64,000 nucleotides of DNA, from assembly GCA_030770545.1 (NCBI GenBank), contig CM061102.1, forward strand, positions 13,012,501-13,076,500. The letters run 5' to 3'. The position numbers and the translations under genes are program-made. The stretch comes from Macropodus opercularis (taxonomy: Eukaryota > Chordata > Actinopteri > Anabantiformes > Osphronemidae). The first letter of the stretch is position 1. The number at the start of each line of letters is the position of its first letter. This document shows, piece by piece, positions 53,607 to 64,000 of this stretch. The notes beneath the pieces are model-generated. The model was not told where the DNA came from. It was given only the letters and a program-made list of their open reading frames with translations, and did no database searches.

Positions 53607-54539
53607 TGGATTGGGGGGGGTTGCCATGCAGGGTGGGAGGTGGTGGTATTTGAGCTAAAATTCAAAGTCTTACCCCATCTGGGAGGATTAGCCCCCAACC
53701 CCCCAACCCACAACCACCCAGTAGCCCCTCCCCAACCAGTACCATCATCGCGGCAGCTCTTTCCTCTCCCCTTGAAAATGACTGTTTCACTTACATATTA
53801 TAGCCCTCCATGGATGTGTGTGCAGGGGGGTAATCATAGTCGGACAGGGCTGGGTGGCAGTAATGGGACATGAGCCCTGCTGAGGTGTGTAATACGATCA
53901 GGAGTTACTGTCACAGAGCACTGATGTGCATATCTCAGGCTGACATGTTGAGGCCGCAGCGAGGCCATTTAGGTAAGCTTTATGTGGCGTTCCAGAGGAG
54001 CTTCAGTCAGCCGCCAACGAGGAATATCGGCCTTTAAGATGAAATGGATGCCTGCCTGCTGTCTTTGTCGGGTTTGAAGCTGTGTGTTTGGCAGCTCTAA
54101 AGGAGTCAGTCACATGTACTGTATGGGACAAATGCACAACGTCTCAGAACAGTGAGCACGTCCTATTGTTTATGTAGAAACAAAGGCTAAACATTTCACC
54201 CCTAACGTTCTTTTGACTGGTGTGAAAGAAAACCTTCACAGACACAAGTAGTGTCTGTAATAATAAAGTGACGCCAAACTTTATGCCGCTCATATTATTT
54301 GGCTTACAACTACCCAACAACGACTTGACAGTTCAGGCCATGACACTATCCTGGATTGTCAACGAAAATATAAAAATGAGGTCATGGAGCCTATTTTTAT
54401 ATGTGCACATACTATGCTATGCGCCGAGACTTAAAGATTAGCCGTAAATGGTTTTGATTTATTTGTGTCATGGCCCCAGCCACCAGACTGAGGCTGTTAC
54501 AAATTTATAGCCAAACGTCACTTTTACATGATGGGCTTG

Positions 54540-54760
54540 TAACAAATATCTGCTGCATATTGTTAAATTAATCTTCCATTTGAAATTAATGGAGTTAGAC
54601 TCCCCAGGTTCAATGTAATTTGGTGTTCACGGGCAGCAAGCATCGCAGTGTGAATACAGAATGAGCTGAGGCCAAACAGCCTAATCTTCCATCACCTTGA
54701 ACCTGAGAGGAGAGGACGCCTCATCCAGCACTGGCTAATGAGATTGTGCTCACCTCCCGG
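54540..54760. promoter_or_regulatory. CNE-like block
   Basis: Unique sequence with GTTAAATTAATCTTCC, TTTGAAATTAATGGAG, TTCAATGTAATTTGG and GGCTAATGAGATTG. Enhancer-like by motif texture only. Confidence 0.27.
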
Positions 54761-57700
54761 GAGAAAAAGACAGGGAGGGAGGAAGGGTTTGGTAGGAGGG
54801 TGTGGAGAGAGTGAGTTAGAGTGATGGAGGAAAAGAGGATGGATGTGCTGAAGCATGCCACGACAAGAAAAGAAGAACAGGATATGAGGTGTGAGAATGA
54901 TGGTCCGAGAACTGGAAAAGGGATGTAAAAAAGGAGGGCCGTAGATATATAGAGCAGGTGCCTGATAGCAAATTATAGTTTTCCATCATGCCCCACCGCT
55001 CGTCTTATTTTCTTCAACTCTAAGTCCTGCTGTCGGACGTGCCTGATGTATGTATGAGACAGCCGGGGCATGTTGAGATGAAATGAATTCTGTATCATTA
55101 TTTCGCAATCCTCACCCAGCCATGACAAAGACAGAGGACATATTTCACGGTTAAAGATGCACCGCTCAGCAGGGGTGTCTGTCTCTCCATAATTCATAAA
55201 ATGAGAAAGGTTCCCCTGCGCAAGCCTGACCACATTATTGTCTAAGAAACCGCAGGGAATCACTCTCTGTCTTCTCCATATGTGTGTTACTTATAGGTTA
55301 ATGTTCCCGTTTCAGTGGAATTGAACCTTTCATGTCTGGACTAGTCACGTCTAAGGAAATGTGAATTTCATGACTAATTTTATTCTCCAGTATAAAATCA
55401 GAGGCTCCCTAATCCCCGTGTCTGCTGCAGATTCTGTGCTATATTGACCGTCTTTGCAACGCATTGCCCTGCAGCAGACGGTGGCAGCAGTGTAAGCCAG
55501 GCCTGGACTCGGCTCTGCCAGCGTTTAGGGCTCATATGGTTGGTTTTGGCCAGGCACGCAGCTACCCTAGCCAACTAGGTGGATTAGCAGCTCTGTCCTG
55601 ATCAGTGCTCCATCCACAGATTGGCCCACTGTAAACACCCTGACACTCATAACAGAGACGTCAGTTGCATTCGTTTCCTGGATAATATGTGACACTGATT
55701 TTTGGGTACTTCTGTTCACATTCTGTGTCCATCGTTACGTGTCCATCATAGATCTCAACCATAGTCAGTACATCTACTCTACCCAGACGGAGACTGACGC
55801 AGACTAAATCCATGCTTACATTTCTATAATATGGTTTAATAGCTAAAAAGTAAATGAAAGGATACAGCATAAAAGTACTCACAAGGTTGGCTACAGTATA
55901 TTGCTGCTTATACTGTATGCACCTATTATAAGTATTTATTATTTGCCTGAGTGTGTTTTAATGCTAGCTATTGTTTTCATTCACAGGCCCACACGCTGCA
56001 GCATGAAAGCCACAAATTAATGAACGTGTAATTTACTGTTTTTGTCATGCTGACCTGTCGCCTGATCCAATCTCTCTTAAAAATCGCTTGGCTAACGATG
56101 TGCTAAAAATATCTCTTCAGATCCGCAAGCTGTACCTCACTCATTAATGCGTTTTCTGAGTGTGTTGATGAAGTCTTTCTCTTAATGACTTTCTTATTTC
56201 ATCATACTGCATACTACCTTTGCTGGTTCCTAGTTTTTCTTGGTACACACTAATTTGCACACCTACACGCTCATTTGTTTGCCCATTCATCCACTGATCC
56301 CATCGATCTGCTGTATTGATCCAGTGCTCTCCTTTTCATCGCGTGCACCTAAATCCATGCACCCGTGTTGCCTCGTGTCGTTTAGAAGCTAAGTAACATG
56401 TTAAAAACCTAAACAGGCTTGATTCCGTCAAAAGTTGTCGGCTTTTTTCCATTATCAAAGGTCACGTTGCTTTGTAAAGTCTAATGGGGTAGATTTCTCA
56501 CACGGTGCTGTTTAATGTCACAGTATCTAATGTAATCCAAGATGGCCATCGCAGTTTCCCTTCTCTTTCATCAGTGTCACTTGGCAAATAAGTTGCTGTC
56601 AACCAGCTTTAAAAATGATTAAAGATTTTGCTCTTCTCTGTAAAATGGGTCTGTCCCTGCTGCCTTGTGTGAATTAGTCCCATTTCTGCTCTTCCTCTCC
56701 TGGGCCAAAATGTATTGAGTGGGCTGTGAGGTTATAAAGTTCCAGCTGGCAACGTTTGTTTAATTACTTAAACCCATTTGATCAAAGCTTTTCAAGCAAT
56801 TATGTCAGTGCTTTCAAGGACCTAACACAGCGATAAATGGATTAAATCAGCCAGACTCACACACAACAAATATTCCCTTCTGCATGGTCAAATGGGGTCA
56901 AGAACAAATGAGCTCATGGGGGGCGTGTTGTATTGAATCTACAAGAAAACAAGACTGAACGTAGGATGTGCAGCAGGTATTCCTTGAGGACAGGAACCTT
57001 GAGGTTACTCAGGTTGCAGCAGGGTCACCACAAACAATAGAGATGTAACATTCACATACTTTTTTTTTTTTTAAAGCTTTTTAACCATCTCCCGTGTTCT
57101 TTTCAAATCCAGCAGTTTAGGGAGACAAATACACCAAGAAAAGCTGAAGTGTGTTTGAAGTGTTTGTTAGGAAATCAAGGTTTACCTTCATGCCAGACAA
57201 ACTCTATTTGATCTTCTTTTTTTTGGTTTGCATCTTACGTTATTTGCGTTAATTCCATTAATGTAGTGTCCTTGGAGTTTGTCCTGTATATATGGGGCTT
57301 CTAAGCGTTTGTTCTTATTAGTGTTTTTAGGTTTGGTAGAAGTTGTCGTTGCAAATGGACTTGGTAAATGCTTCTAAACCAGTGGACACTGCAATTGATG
57401 AATGCTGCATTATTTAACATTATGTGGCATCTAGTCTAACCTCCATCTAGTAATGCTTTGCTACATACGGTGGTGGTAAGCCTCACTCACTCATACAGTA
57501 CCAGCTCCTTACAGATGTTTCCTACAAGTTCTGAAACTGAAAACCTGTGTTTTCAAATGTATTTGATGGGTCTAGTGGTACCTCTTCTATGTTGACAGCC
57601 TATTGGACAAAATACAGTCTACTGTATAGTGTAGTGCTGTTTATTGCTACTTCTGGCTGTCAAAGCTTAAAAATGTGTTTTTTAGTGTCTTTTGACGTGT

Positions 57701-58637
57701 TCAGAGCTGCTGTAGCCTAGTGTTCAAACTCAAAGCTGCTAACTAGCTTGGAGAATCTCACTTCTTCATTCTGCTCAATGTAAAGTCAACATCTTCTCAT
57801 GAATACTTCAGCCTGGGATGATGTGTGCGCTTGCAGGGTTCATGCTTAAGGCGTTATGCAATTTAACAGCCATAAATAGTTTATTGTCCCTTTGCTGCCT
57901 CTCGCATGAAGACGTAACGTTTGGTCAGCCTTGTATTTCCCCCTTTTCTAGAACTGTGTTTGTCTCCTGTCCGTCTTCCATCTACACAGTTCTTTCTGTA
58001 AAACATAGGGTGAATGTTCTTCTTTCTGTTTTGGCGCCTAAAATGCTTTTCTCTTTTTCTTTCACCTTTTAATTTTATGGCCTGTTTCGTTTTCGGTTCC
58101 TGGAGGAGTTTCCCAGCACTAAGTGCAGACTCACATTTTAAAATGCAGGCTGAGCAGTGGCATTCTCCACTGCCAGGCACGGATTTCCCCTGGTGCCCTA
58201 ATGGTGAAGTAGTTAAGCTCCTCATTATTGCCCATTCAAGTGTTATCGTTTTCTCATTCTGCCTTTTACTCTTGAATTAAAAATGCCTAGAGAGGAATCA
58301 TCGAGCTTTGTGTCCTGTCATAGATGGAGCCATGACTAGTCTCAAATCGTGACTTTTTCCAGCTGTTGAACTTGCAGGGGATTTGTTTTGTCCTGAGATG
58401 CTTGGAATGACTACAATTAAAACTCAGTTTCTCCTAAATTATAGCCCTTGTTGCTGACGCATACTCCTGTCCAGGGGAAAATACTGCAGCCTCCCCCAGT
58501 GAATAGCTGGTGGGTGACAAATAGCTCCTGCTTTACACTCCATTTGGTCTGAGGCAGCTCGCACCCTCCTCCCTGTCTTCCCTTCTTCCATGCTTGAGCC
58601 TCCATCATACCCTGCCCCTCCTGTTTTTTTTCTCCAG

Positions 58638-58772
58638 GCGCTGACCTTTCAGATGATGCCTTCCCCGGCCTCCCTGGCCAGCAGCTCCTCTGGGAGCTAT
58701 AATGGACTGGGTGTTAATTGCCTGTTGAAGGACAGAGGCCGTTTTGCACAGCCTGATTGCAGAGTCCCTTGA
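58638..58772 (+). CDS. Candidate alternative 3'-terminal exon in auts2 intron 4
   Basis: A long pyrimidine tract ending TTTTTCTCCAG at 58637 is a strong acceptor-like sequence. Read in phase 0, the frame left open by the exon ending at 32162, the next 44 codons begin ALTFQMMPSPASLASSSSGS and end at a TGA (58770-58772). An AATAAA follows at 58860-58865. Acceptor, matching phase, stop and polyadenylation hexamer together are what a short-isoform terminal exon would look like. The only internal donors (for example GG|GTGTTA near 58713) are weak. The peptide is low-complexity Ser/Ala and I do not recognise it. It does not match the GYFCDSDSD motif expected of the next constitutive auts2 exon. Pseudo-acceptors are common in long introns, so confidence is low. 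Confidence 0.18.
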   Translation, partial: ALTFQMMPSPASLASSSSGSYNGLGVNCLLKDRGRFAQPDCRVP

Positions 58773-58859
58773 GAATGCAACTGTCTGTTCGCGTGATTCT
58801 TGCACTAATGCATCACTACTGGGAACTTTTCCCAGCACATAAACACGCAGGGCTCATGA

Positions 58860-58865
58860 AATAAA
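58860..58865 (+). terminator. Candidate polyadenylation hexamer
   Basis: AATAAA 88 nt after the TGA that closes the candidate terminal exon at 58638-58772. Isolated AATAAA hexamers are common in AT-rich introns, so it counts only in combination with that exon. Confidence 0.2.
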
Positions 58866-60789
58866 CACAGAGCACTTACAGATTTAACATGTACATTTCA
58901 TGTCGCTGAGGACAAAATTGTTGAGGTTGTTGTTTCAAGATTTCAACAAAGTGCAAGTTATATGTCTCGCCAACATTCATCATTGTTGTTTATTTCATAT
59001 TAAAATACTTTCTATTTCATAGTTTTTCCAGTAGTTGCTCTCACAAAATATCACTGGTCCTGTCCCCTTTCCGCCTGGGCTTCAGCCTAATTCATCGCCG
59101 TAGACAAGAGCCAGAGAGGAGAGATTTATCACCCACTGCCTGAATTATTTTTTTATCTCTTCTTCTGGGGAATCGAGCTGGATGTAAGGTTAACTTCTTC
59201 AGCTCCTTTGATTCGTAAGGGTCACTGAGTAATATTTGTCCACCATGCTGCTCTTTTCGTGGATACATGGCCATGTGTAACAGCCCTCACACAATGTTGA
59301 AAGGAAAACTACTGTAACCTATATCATTTCCTAATCAACTGGTATGAGATTGGTATTATTACTGAAACGATGATAAACACCCTCAATATCGCACCTCAAC
59401 TGTAGGTTGTCTGTCAACCCTCAGAAGCAGATTGAAGGCTCTGGGATGAGCTTTTAAAAACGACTGGGTGAGCAACCAGGTGGAAAACCCACCCTCACCC
59501 TCATAGAACAGCGTCTGTGTGCATGGCCCATGGCTGGACCTTGATCTCCTTGGTTTGAAGTTGAAAGTAGGTCCCGTGGCCCTGGCGGCCAGCGAGCGAT
59601 TCCTGCTAGATAAGGGCCCCCTTTCATCCCCGGTTCATCATTGAGCTGTGCTGTCATGGTGAGGCTGATTCACATGAACAGCCTGCCTCCTGGGCAGAGG
59701 AGGCCAGGAGACAGCCACGCTGGGGATTTATTTTGACATGCTGCCGAATTCACATTAGACTTCGATGTGGAATTTCTCCAGAATTCTGAGAACTGAATAT
59801 TGACTATGGCAACCTGAAATGTATGTCCAGACATGAAGCAAACGCTAAAGGTGATGTAAGACATCACATTCATTGCATCTATTCCATTAGGTAAGATGCT
59901 AATTGCGATATATGTCATCTCAAACATTTGTCCTAAGGTCAAAAACATGATTATGTATCAACAAAAAACGTTGACAGGAAAAATTTGGACAGTATATATC
60001 AAGGTAAGAAACACACCTGAAACCTTAGTTACCCTTTTTTTCGGGCTTTATAACTTGTCTCCTGTGTGTGTTTCTTTCTCCCCCTTTTTTCTCCTACATC
60101 CTGTATGTTTGTGTAAATCCAACAAGATCCAAGATGCATTTGCAGTTTTCATTATGACCGGAGCGTATCGTTCTATTTTCAGTGTGTGCAGAGCCATAGT
60201 AAAGCTGGACTCAAACGGACATGCTTTATATTTTAACCTTAAACTCTTAAGAGAAAAAATATTTCAATTTCATACATGACCAATTTATTTTTAATTTGGC
60301 CAAGGCTGCAATTACTTGGTGTAAGATGAGAGAACCGGTTCACCAAGCCACATACAGCAGCATAATCATAAGCATACGGCTCCTTTGTTAACACAAAGAA
60401 ATAACCTTGAGATAGGAAAATACTATATATACTATAATACTATGTACATCATAGACCTCACGTGAACTGAATTATTGACATAGAGTACACCTAAATTTTA
60501 ATGGTGCATAATGTTTTATTATAGTAAAGGTTATTGTTAGTCATACAGTATCATAGACCAGCTTTCAGGCACCTGTCTGTCTATCATTAATAGTCACAGC
60601 ATCCTCAGAAAGACACTTCTACACACTGCACAGTACAGTACACGCCTGAGAAGGAACATTTCTACTCATCTATTCATACATTTGCATTTCAGTGTTCACG
60701 CACGTTGTTGATTGTTAGGCCATACAGTGTTTGTTTGCTTCTGCCTGCAGCTTGGGCTAGAGCCCGTTTTTGTCGAGCTATATCAGCAA

Positions 60790-60896
60790 AACATCCGCTT
60801 TGGACCCGAGGATGAACTGATTAGACTCAGTCAAGGTCACTGTGACCTTATGTCTCCCACTCTCACCAGCACAGTGTCTCAGGAATGTCTGGAGGT
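60790..60896 (+). mobile_element. Decayed teleost dispersed repeat carrying an ERE
   Basis: The ordered blocks ACATCCGCTTTGGACCCGAG, GATGAACTGATTAGA, TCAAGGTCACTGTGACCTTA and GTGTCTCAGGAATGTCTGGA follow a dispersed fish repeat that I recall (CCACTTGGACTCAAGGATGAACTGATTAGATTTTGG...AAGGTCACTGTGACCT...ATATCTCAGGAA). The TGGTGGTCAAA segment is missing, so this is an old internally deleted copy. The open frame across it with an acceptor-like CTGCCTGCAG (60750) is therefore not considered an exon. The class is probably a non-autonomous DNA element, which is uncertain. Confidence 0.55.
60834..60848. promoter_or_regulatory. Perfect consensus estrogen response element (inside repeat)
   Basis: AGGTCACTGTGACCT is a perfect inverted repeat of the AGGTCA half-site with a 3-bp spacer, the arrangement bound by estrogen receptors and the same as the classic vitellogenin-gene ERE. 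The palindrome belongs to the repeat family in which it sits, so it was probably brought in by the element. Binding here is inference. Confidence 0.5.
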
Positions 60897-63279
60897 AGCT
60901 CACTCTATCTAGCTTGAACATCTGCTTTGAGTAATTGATGGATTGATTAGATCGGGAGTCTGGACAGACATGCATGTGCACATGGTGTTTGTGCATTGTG
61001 CTGATATGCTTCAGGCCAAACAAAAGGTAGTTGTTGCGTTAACTATCATTGTAATTTGCTAATAATCAGCGATTATCAGCAGTTGAATGCCTCCTACCTC
61101 CTAGTATCTGCCCCTTTGATTGTTTTGAGATATTTATAAAACTACTTCATTTTGTGGAATGTTTGTAATGGTTTGTTCATACTTGTCTATACACGAAGAC
61201 TTGCTGTAATAATAACCCTGCATACTTATGAGAAATGAGCAGCCAAGAGTCAACACTGTTGAGCTACCTAGAGATGGATTTAACTTCTCCCTCCTATTCA
61301 CGGGCCAAATTACAGTAACGGTTGTCGATCAGAGGAAAATGGAAAGAAGGTTTGGGAATGTGATGGGTTTTTGTCTTCAGTTAGCATTACCATGCCTGTT
61401 TAGGTTTTGGGAAAGCAAAGGAATCCATCAACGGTCACCCCTAAGAACTGTAAGAAAGCTAATAGCAGGTGGTGGTAGGTGTGAAATGGGCCTTTGGACA
61501 GGGCAGCCACAGAGAAGATAATGGAGCTATTCAGGCTTTTTCTAGCAGGGGCCCCCTTTGTGCTCTTTGCTGACATGCTACTTCGCTGGGTCTTGTGAAA
61601 GGGTCCATTTTGTTCAATTTGTCTAAAAGCTGCTAACTTATGTGACAATTCAAAGACTTTGGGTGCAAAAGCTTTCTTTAACCCACCAACTGCTGAATGT
61701 TTTTTTTTTATCCTACCCTGTGATCTGTCCATCAGTCTCACATGATCATACAAGAAAGCAGATGATGAAGAAAGACAGCTAAAAGCTGCAGGGAGGGCAC
61801 CCTGGCGGGAGTTCCTCATGGATGTCCAGGGCACTCTGAAGAGACCCAGATGACTTTAAAGCGTGAGAACGAGACAAGGATAGAAAGTTGGATTAGGTTC
61901 ACAGTTGGTGCTGGCAAATGTGTCTATTTTCACACAAGTTATTATGCAGCTCCACTGATTGACCAGACTGACTCCATAAGCCAAATGTGAGTCTTGGCCT
62001 CTGTCGACTTTTTATAGTCTACAGGAAGACATGACAAGACGAGATTACATGCATGTCCTAATGGGTACTGATGAATATCAGATGAGCGTGCTAACAGTTT
62101 GCAGTGCACCATAATCACATTGTGACTACACGATTGTAAGATCATGCGAATACTGGAACAGTTCACCACAATAACCGCCAGATATTACCAACAAAAGGAT
62201 TTATGCATTGAAATGATAAATGTAAACAATGCCAGTGTTCCCGCCGGTGGCATCGTGTTAAAATCCACGGCCTACAGCCGTTACTGGTCTCCTCTCCCTC
62301 CTCCTCCACAGCCAACAATAAGATGGCCAATAAGCATTATTGTGAAGGGGCCTGGTGCATCCAAGCATCTTAGCATGAATGTAGCAGATACACACCCATG
62401 AAATGTAGATCATCTCCTCAGAGCCTTGTCCCTCTCTCTGGCTTTTAATTATTACTGACTAACCGAGTGTCCCTGATGCACATGCAGAACAAGAGCTACA
62501 CAATAGAGGTGCAGTGAACTGTTAAAAGCTATTATGTCTTTGAAATGAAACGATCACGCAGTCAAGTTAAGGGAGTTTACTGTTCCTGTTAAGAATGTAG
62601 GAGATCAAGTTTTAAATAGTACCCAGCACCCGGGGACAATTTCTGCCACTAAGGGGAGGCCAAATATAGAGTGAACTATAGTACACCGACTCAAGCAACG
62701 TGGCTATGCTGCTCCAAGCCTATTCAATCTTTTAATTATGTGAAGTGGGAATAATGTGATCTTGTACTTTGTGATAAGCTAAAGAGAAATGTTGCACTTT
62801 AAATTTGCCCAAGTAAATAATTTGTCTGCTTTTGCCTTCGTTCTTGCATTAGAGTAGGGTCATGCTGCCAGTATTTTGAAAAGCACTTTGTTCTCCTTAT
62901 TAGCAACCTTACACCCTGAAATAGGAAAGATACATAAGATATTGATAGACTGATAAAAAAGGTACGCAACATGTCAATATTTAATTTTCTGCTCTTAACA
63001 CAATGGGTGAGTTATATTAAATCTCTCAAAGCCGAACAAACACCAGTTTCCCTCCACCATAGAAACCTTGCAGGCTGCGTGAATGGATGTAGTGTGTACT
63101 GCTCTGTAGTATAGTATAAGCACAAATGTTACCAAGCAACTAATGTAGAAATGAAGTTGACTCTGGTTTCACAGTTACAATAAATCTAATGTTGTGTTGT
63201 GAAAGTTACAAACTCTGTTATAACCTACTGAACAATGAATTTTAATACATGGGCGACGAAAGCCAAAATTCCACAGAGG

Positions 63280-63780
63280 ATATTTTATCTGTGTGCATCT
63301 TCGTGTGTGTTTTGTGCCCTGAAAGGGTTAATTAACAAAGATAGACCTGACTTGCTGGCTTGATGTCGCGGGTTCGTCTCAGAGGCTGAATATTTAATGT
63401 GGTAATTAAAATTTGTAGGTCAAGTCTCCTATGACACCTATTTCTGCTAATATCGGGGTAAAGCCGTGCAGCCTCTCTCTAATGCACCTCCTGCAACCAG
63501 GCGAGATTTAAAGGATGAAGGGTGACATTTTCCCTCGTTTTGTAAATTAATGCAATTGATCTGCTTAACAAGAACAAAGTTAGGCTTCCAAATACTGCAT
63601 GATAAAGAGATTAAGCCTTTAAATGGCTTTCCAAAGGCAATCTTTACTGCAAGCCTTAAAGTAAGGGCATTGAACTTCCAATCTGAATTTCTAATAGCTT
63701 ATTGACTGGAATGTATTAAATGTTGCTACAAAGCTATATAGATCCTAATAGAGGATTTTTCTTGATCCAGGGTGCATGAC
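63280..63780. promoter_or_regulatory. CNE-like block
   Basis: Unique sequence with GGGTTAATTAACAAAG, ATATTTAATGTGGTAATTAAAATTTG, TTGTAAATTAATGCAATTG, AAGAGATTAAGCC and TTTCTAATAGCTTATTG. High density of TTAATTA-type sites over about 500 bp with no repeat or coding signal. Conservation was not tested. Confidence 0.35.
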
Positions 63781-64000
63781 CCCAAACTCCAACGTAGCGA
63801 GACACACAAACATTCACCTGATGTTTTGACTGAGTTTTTTCAACTTCTCGTGGCTTTATTGTAATCGCTAGATGTGTAGGTGTTTGAACAGCTTTACATC
63901 ACCCCACCTTTTTGTATTATGGTAATTTTAGACATGTCTCTCGTTCCCTGTATCATTTCATTTGTGGTCAGGAGTCTTTTACTCCCTGTCAGCTTAGTTC

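Larger units (their letters stand above)
50461..58637 (+). other. auts2: auts2 intron 4, later part
   Basis: No supported exon. ORFs at 50515-51129 are open on more than one frame but lack splice context. The content includes degenerate TG/TA repeats at about 51360-51402, G-rich DNA at 53587-53650, a weaker G-rich purine block at about 54773-54850 and otherwise unique sequence. Confidence 0.5.
58866..64000 (+). other. auts2: auts2 intron 4, right end of window
   Basis: No further exon was found and the next auts2 exon is presumably beyond 64000, making intron 4 at least 31.8 kb. It contains the repeat remnant at 60790-60896 and the CNE-like block at 63280-63780. The minus-strand ORF at 61400-61834 (144 codons) has no recognised domain. 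Confidence 0.55.

Noticed and set aside
60712..60912. ORF with an acceptor-like CTGCCTGCAG and peptide containing IRFGPEDELIRLSQGHCDL
   Set aside because: Its DNA follows a dispersed fish repeat (GATGAACTGATTAGA...AAGGTCACTGTGACCT), so the open frame is a by-product of the repeat.
61400..61834. 144-codon minus-strand ORF
   Set aside because: No family motif, no splice context, and overlapping plus-strand frames are equally open.

Overview
The window looks like a 64 kb piece of a teleost fish chromosome, almost entirely intronic. The evidence is the absence of bacterial-style gene packing, consensus GT/AG splice sites, long CA and TC microsatellites, and decayed copies of dispersed repeats that I recognise from fish genomes. 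I cannot name the species. The one exon I can identify with confidence is at 32061-32162 on the + strand. Its 34 residues, flanked by phase-0 splice sites, match the short exon of AUTS2 that carries the LKPGQN / DSDSES / RSSSR motifs (exon 4 in the usual human numbering). The window is therefore the interior of a fish auts2 gene (auts2a or auts2b cannot be told apart here), transcribed left to right.

Layout. Positions 1-9960 are intronic, with no recognised exon, a perfect 16-bp-arm hairpin at 210-249 and a pentanucleotide repeat near 6600. At about 9960-10597 there is a candidate internal promoter and alternative first exon: an ATG at 10550 opens a 16-codon ORF (MIKSSWFYVKFKYNEK) that ends exactly at a consensus AAG|GTAAGT donor in phase 0, the phase of the auts2 exon 4 acceptor. 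Positions 10598-32060 form the next intron segment. It holds several homeodomain/POU-motif-rich blocks that resemble conserved non-coding elements, one decayed fish dispersed repeat (about 19966-20080), a LINE-like 3' tail (about 26071-26112), a long TC tract and a CA tract. Exon 4 follows. Positions 32163-64000 are intron 4, which does not end within the window. It contains more CNE-like blocks, CTCF-like core motifs, an uninterrupted run of 37 C, a G-quadruplex motif, a candidate alternative terminal exon at 58638, and a repeat remnant near 60790-60896 carrying a perfect consensus estrogen response element.

No rRNA, tRNA, CRISPR or bacterial features were seen. Nearly all ORFs of 60-170 codons here look like chance openings. 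The most interesting items are the candidate alternative auts2 first exon, the possible short-isoform terminal exon, the repeat-borne ERE, and a strong by-eye excess of the heptamer TACTGTA/TACAGTA. All regulatory calls are inference from motifs and texture; alignments and expression data were not available.
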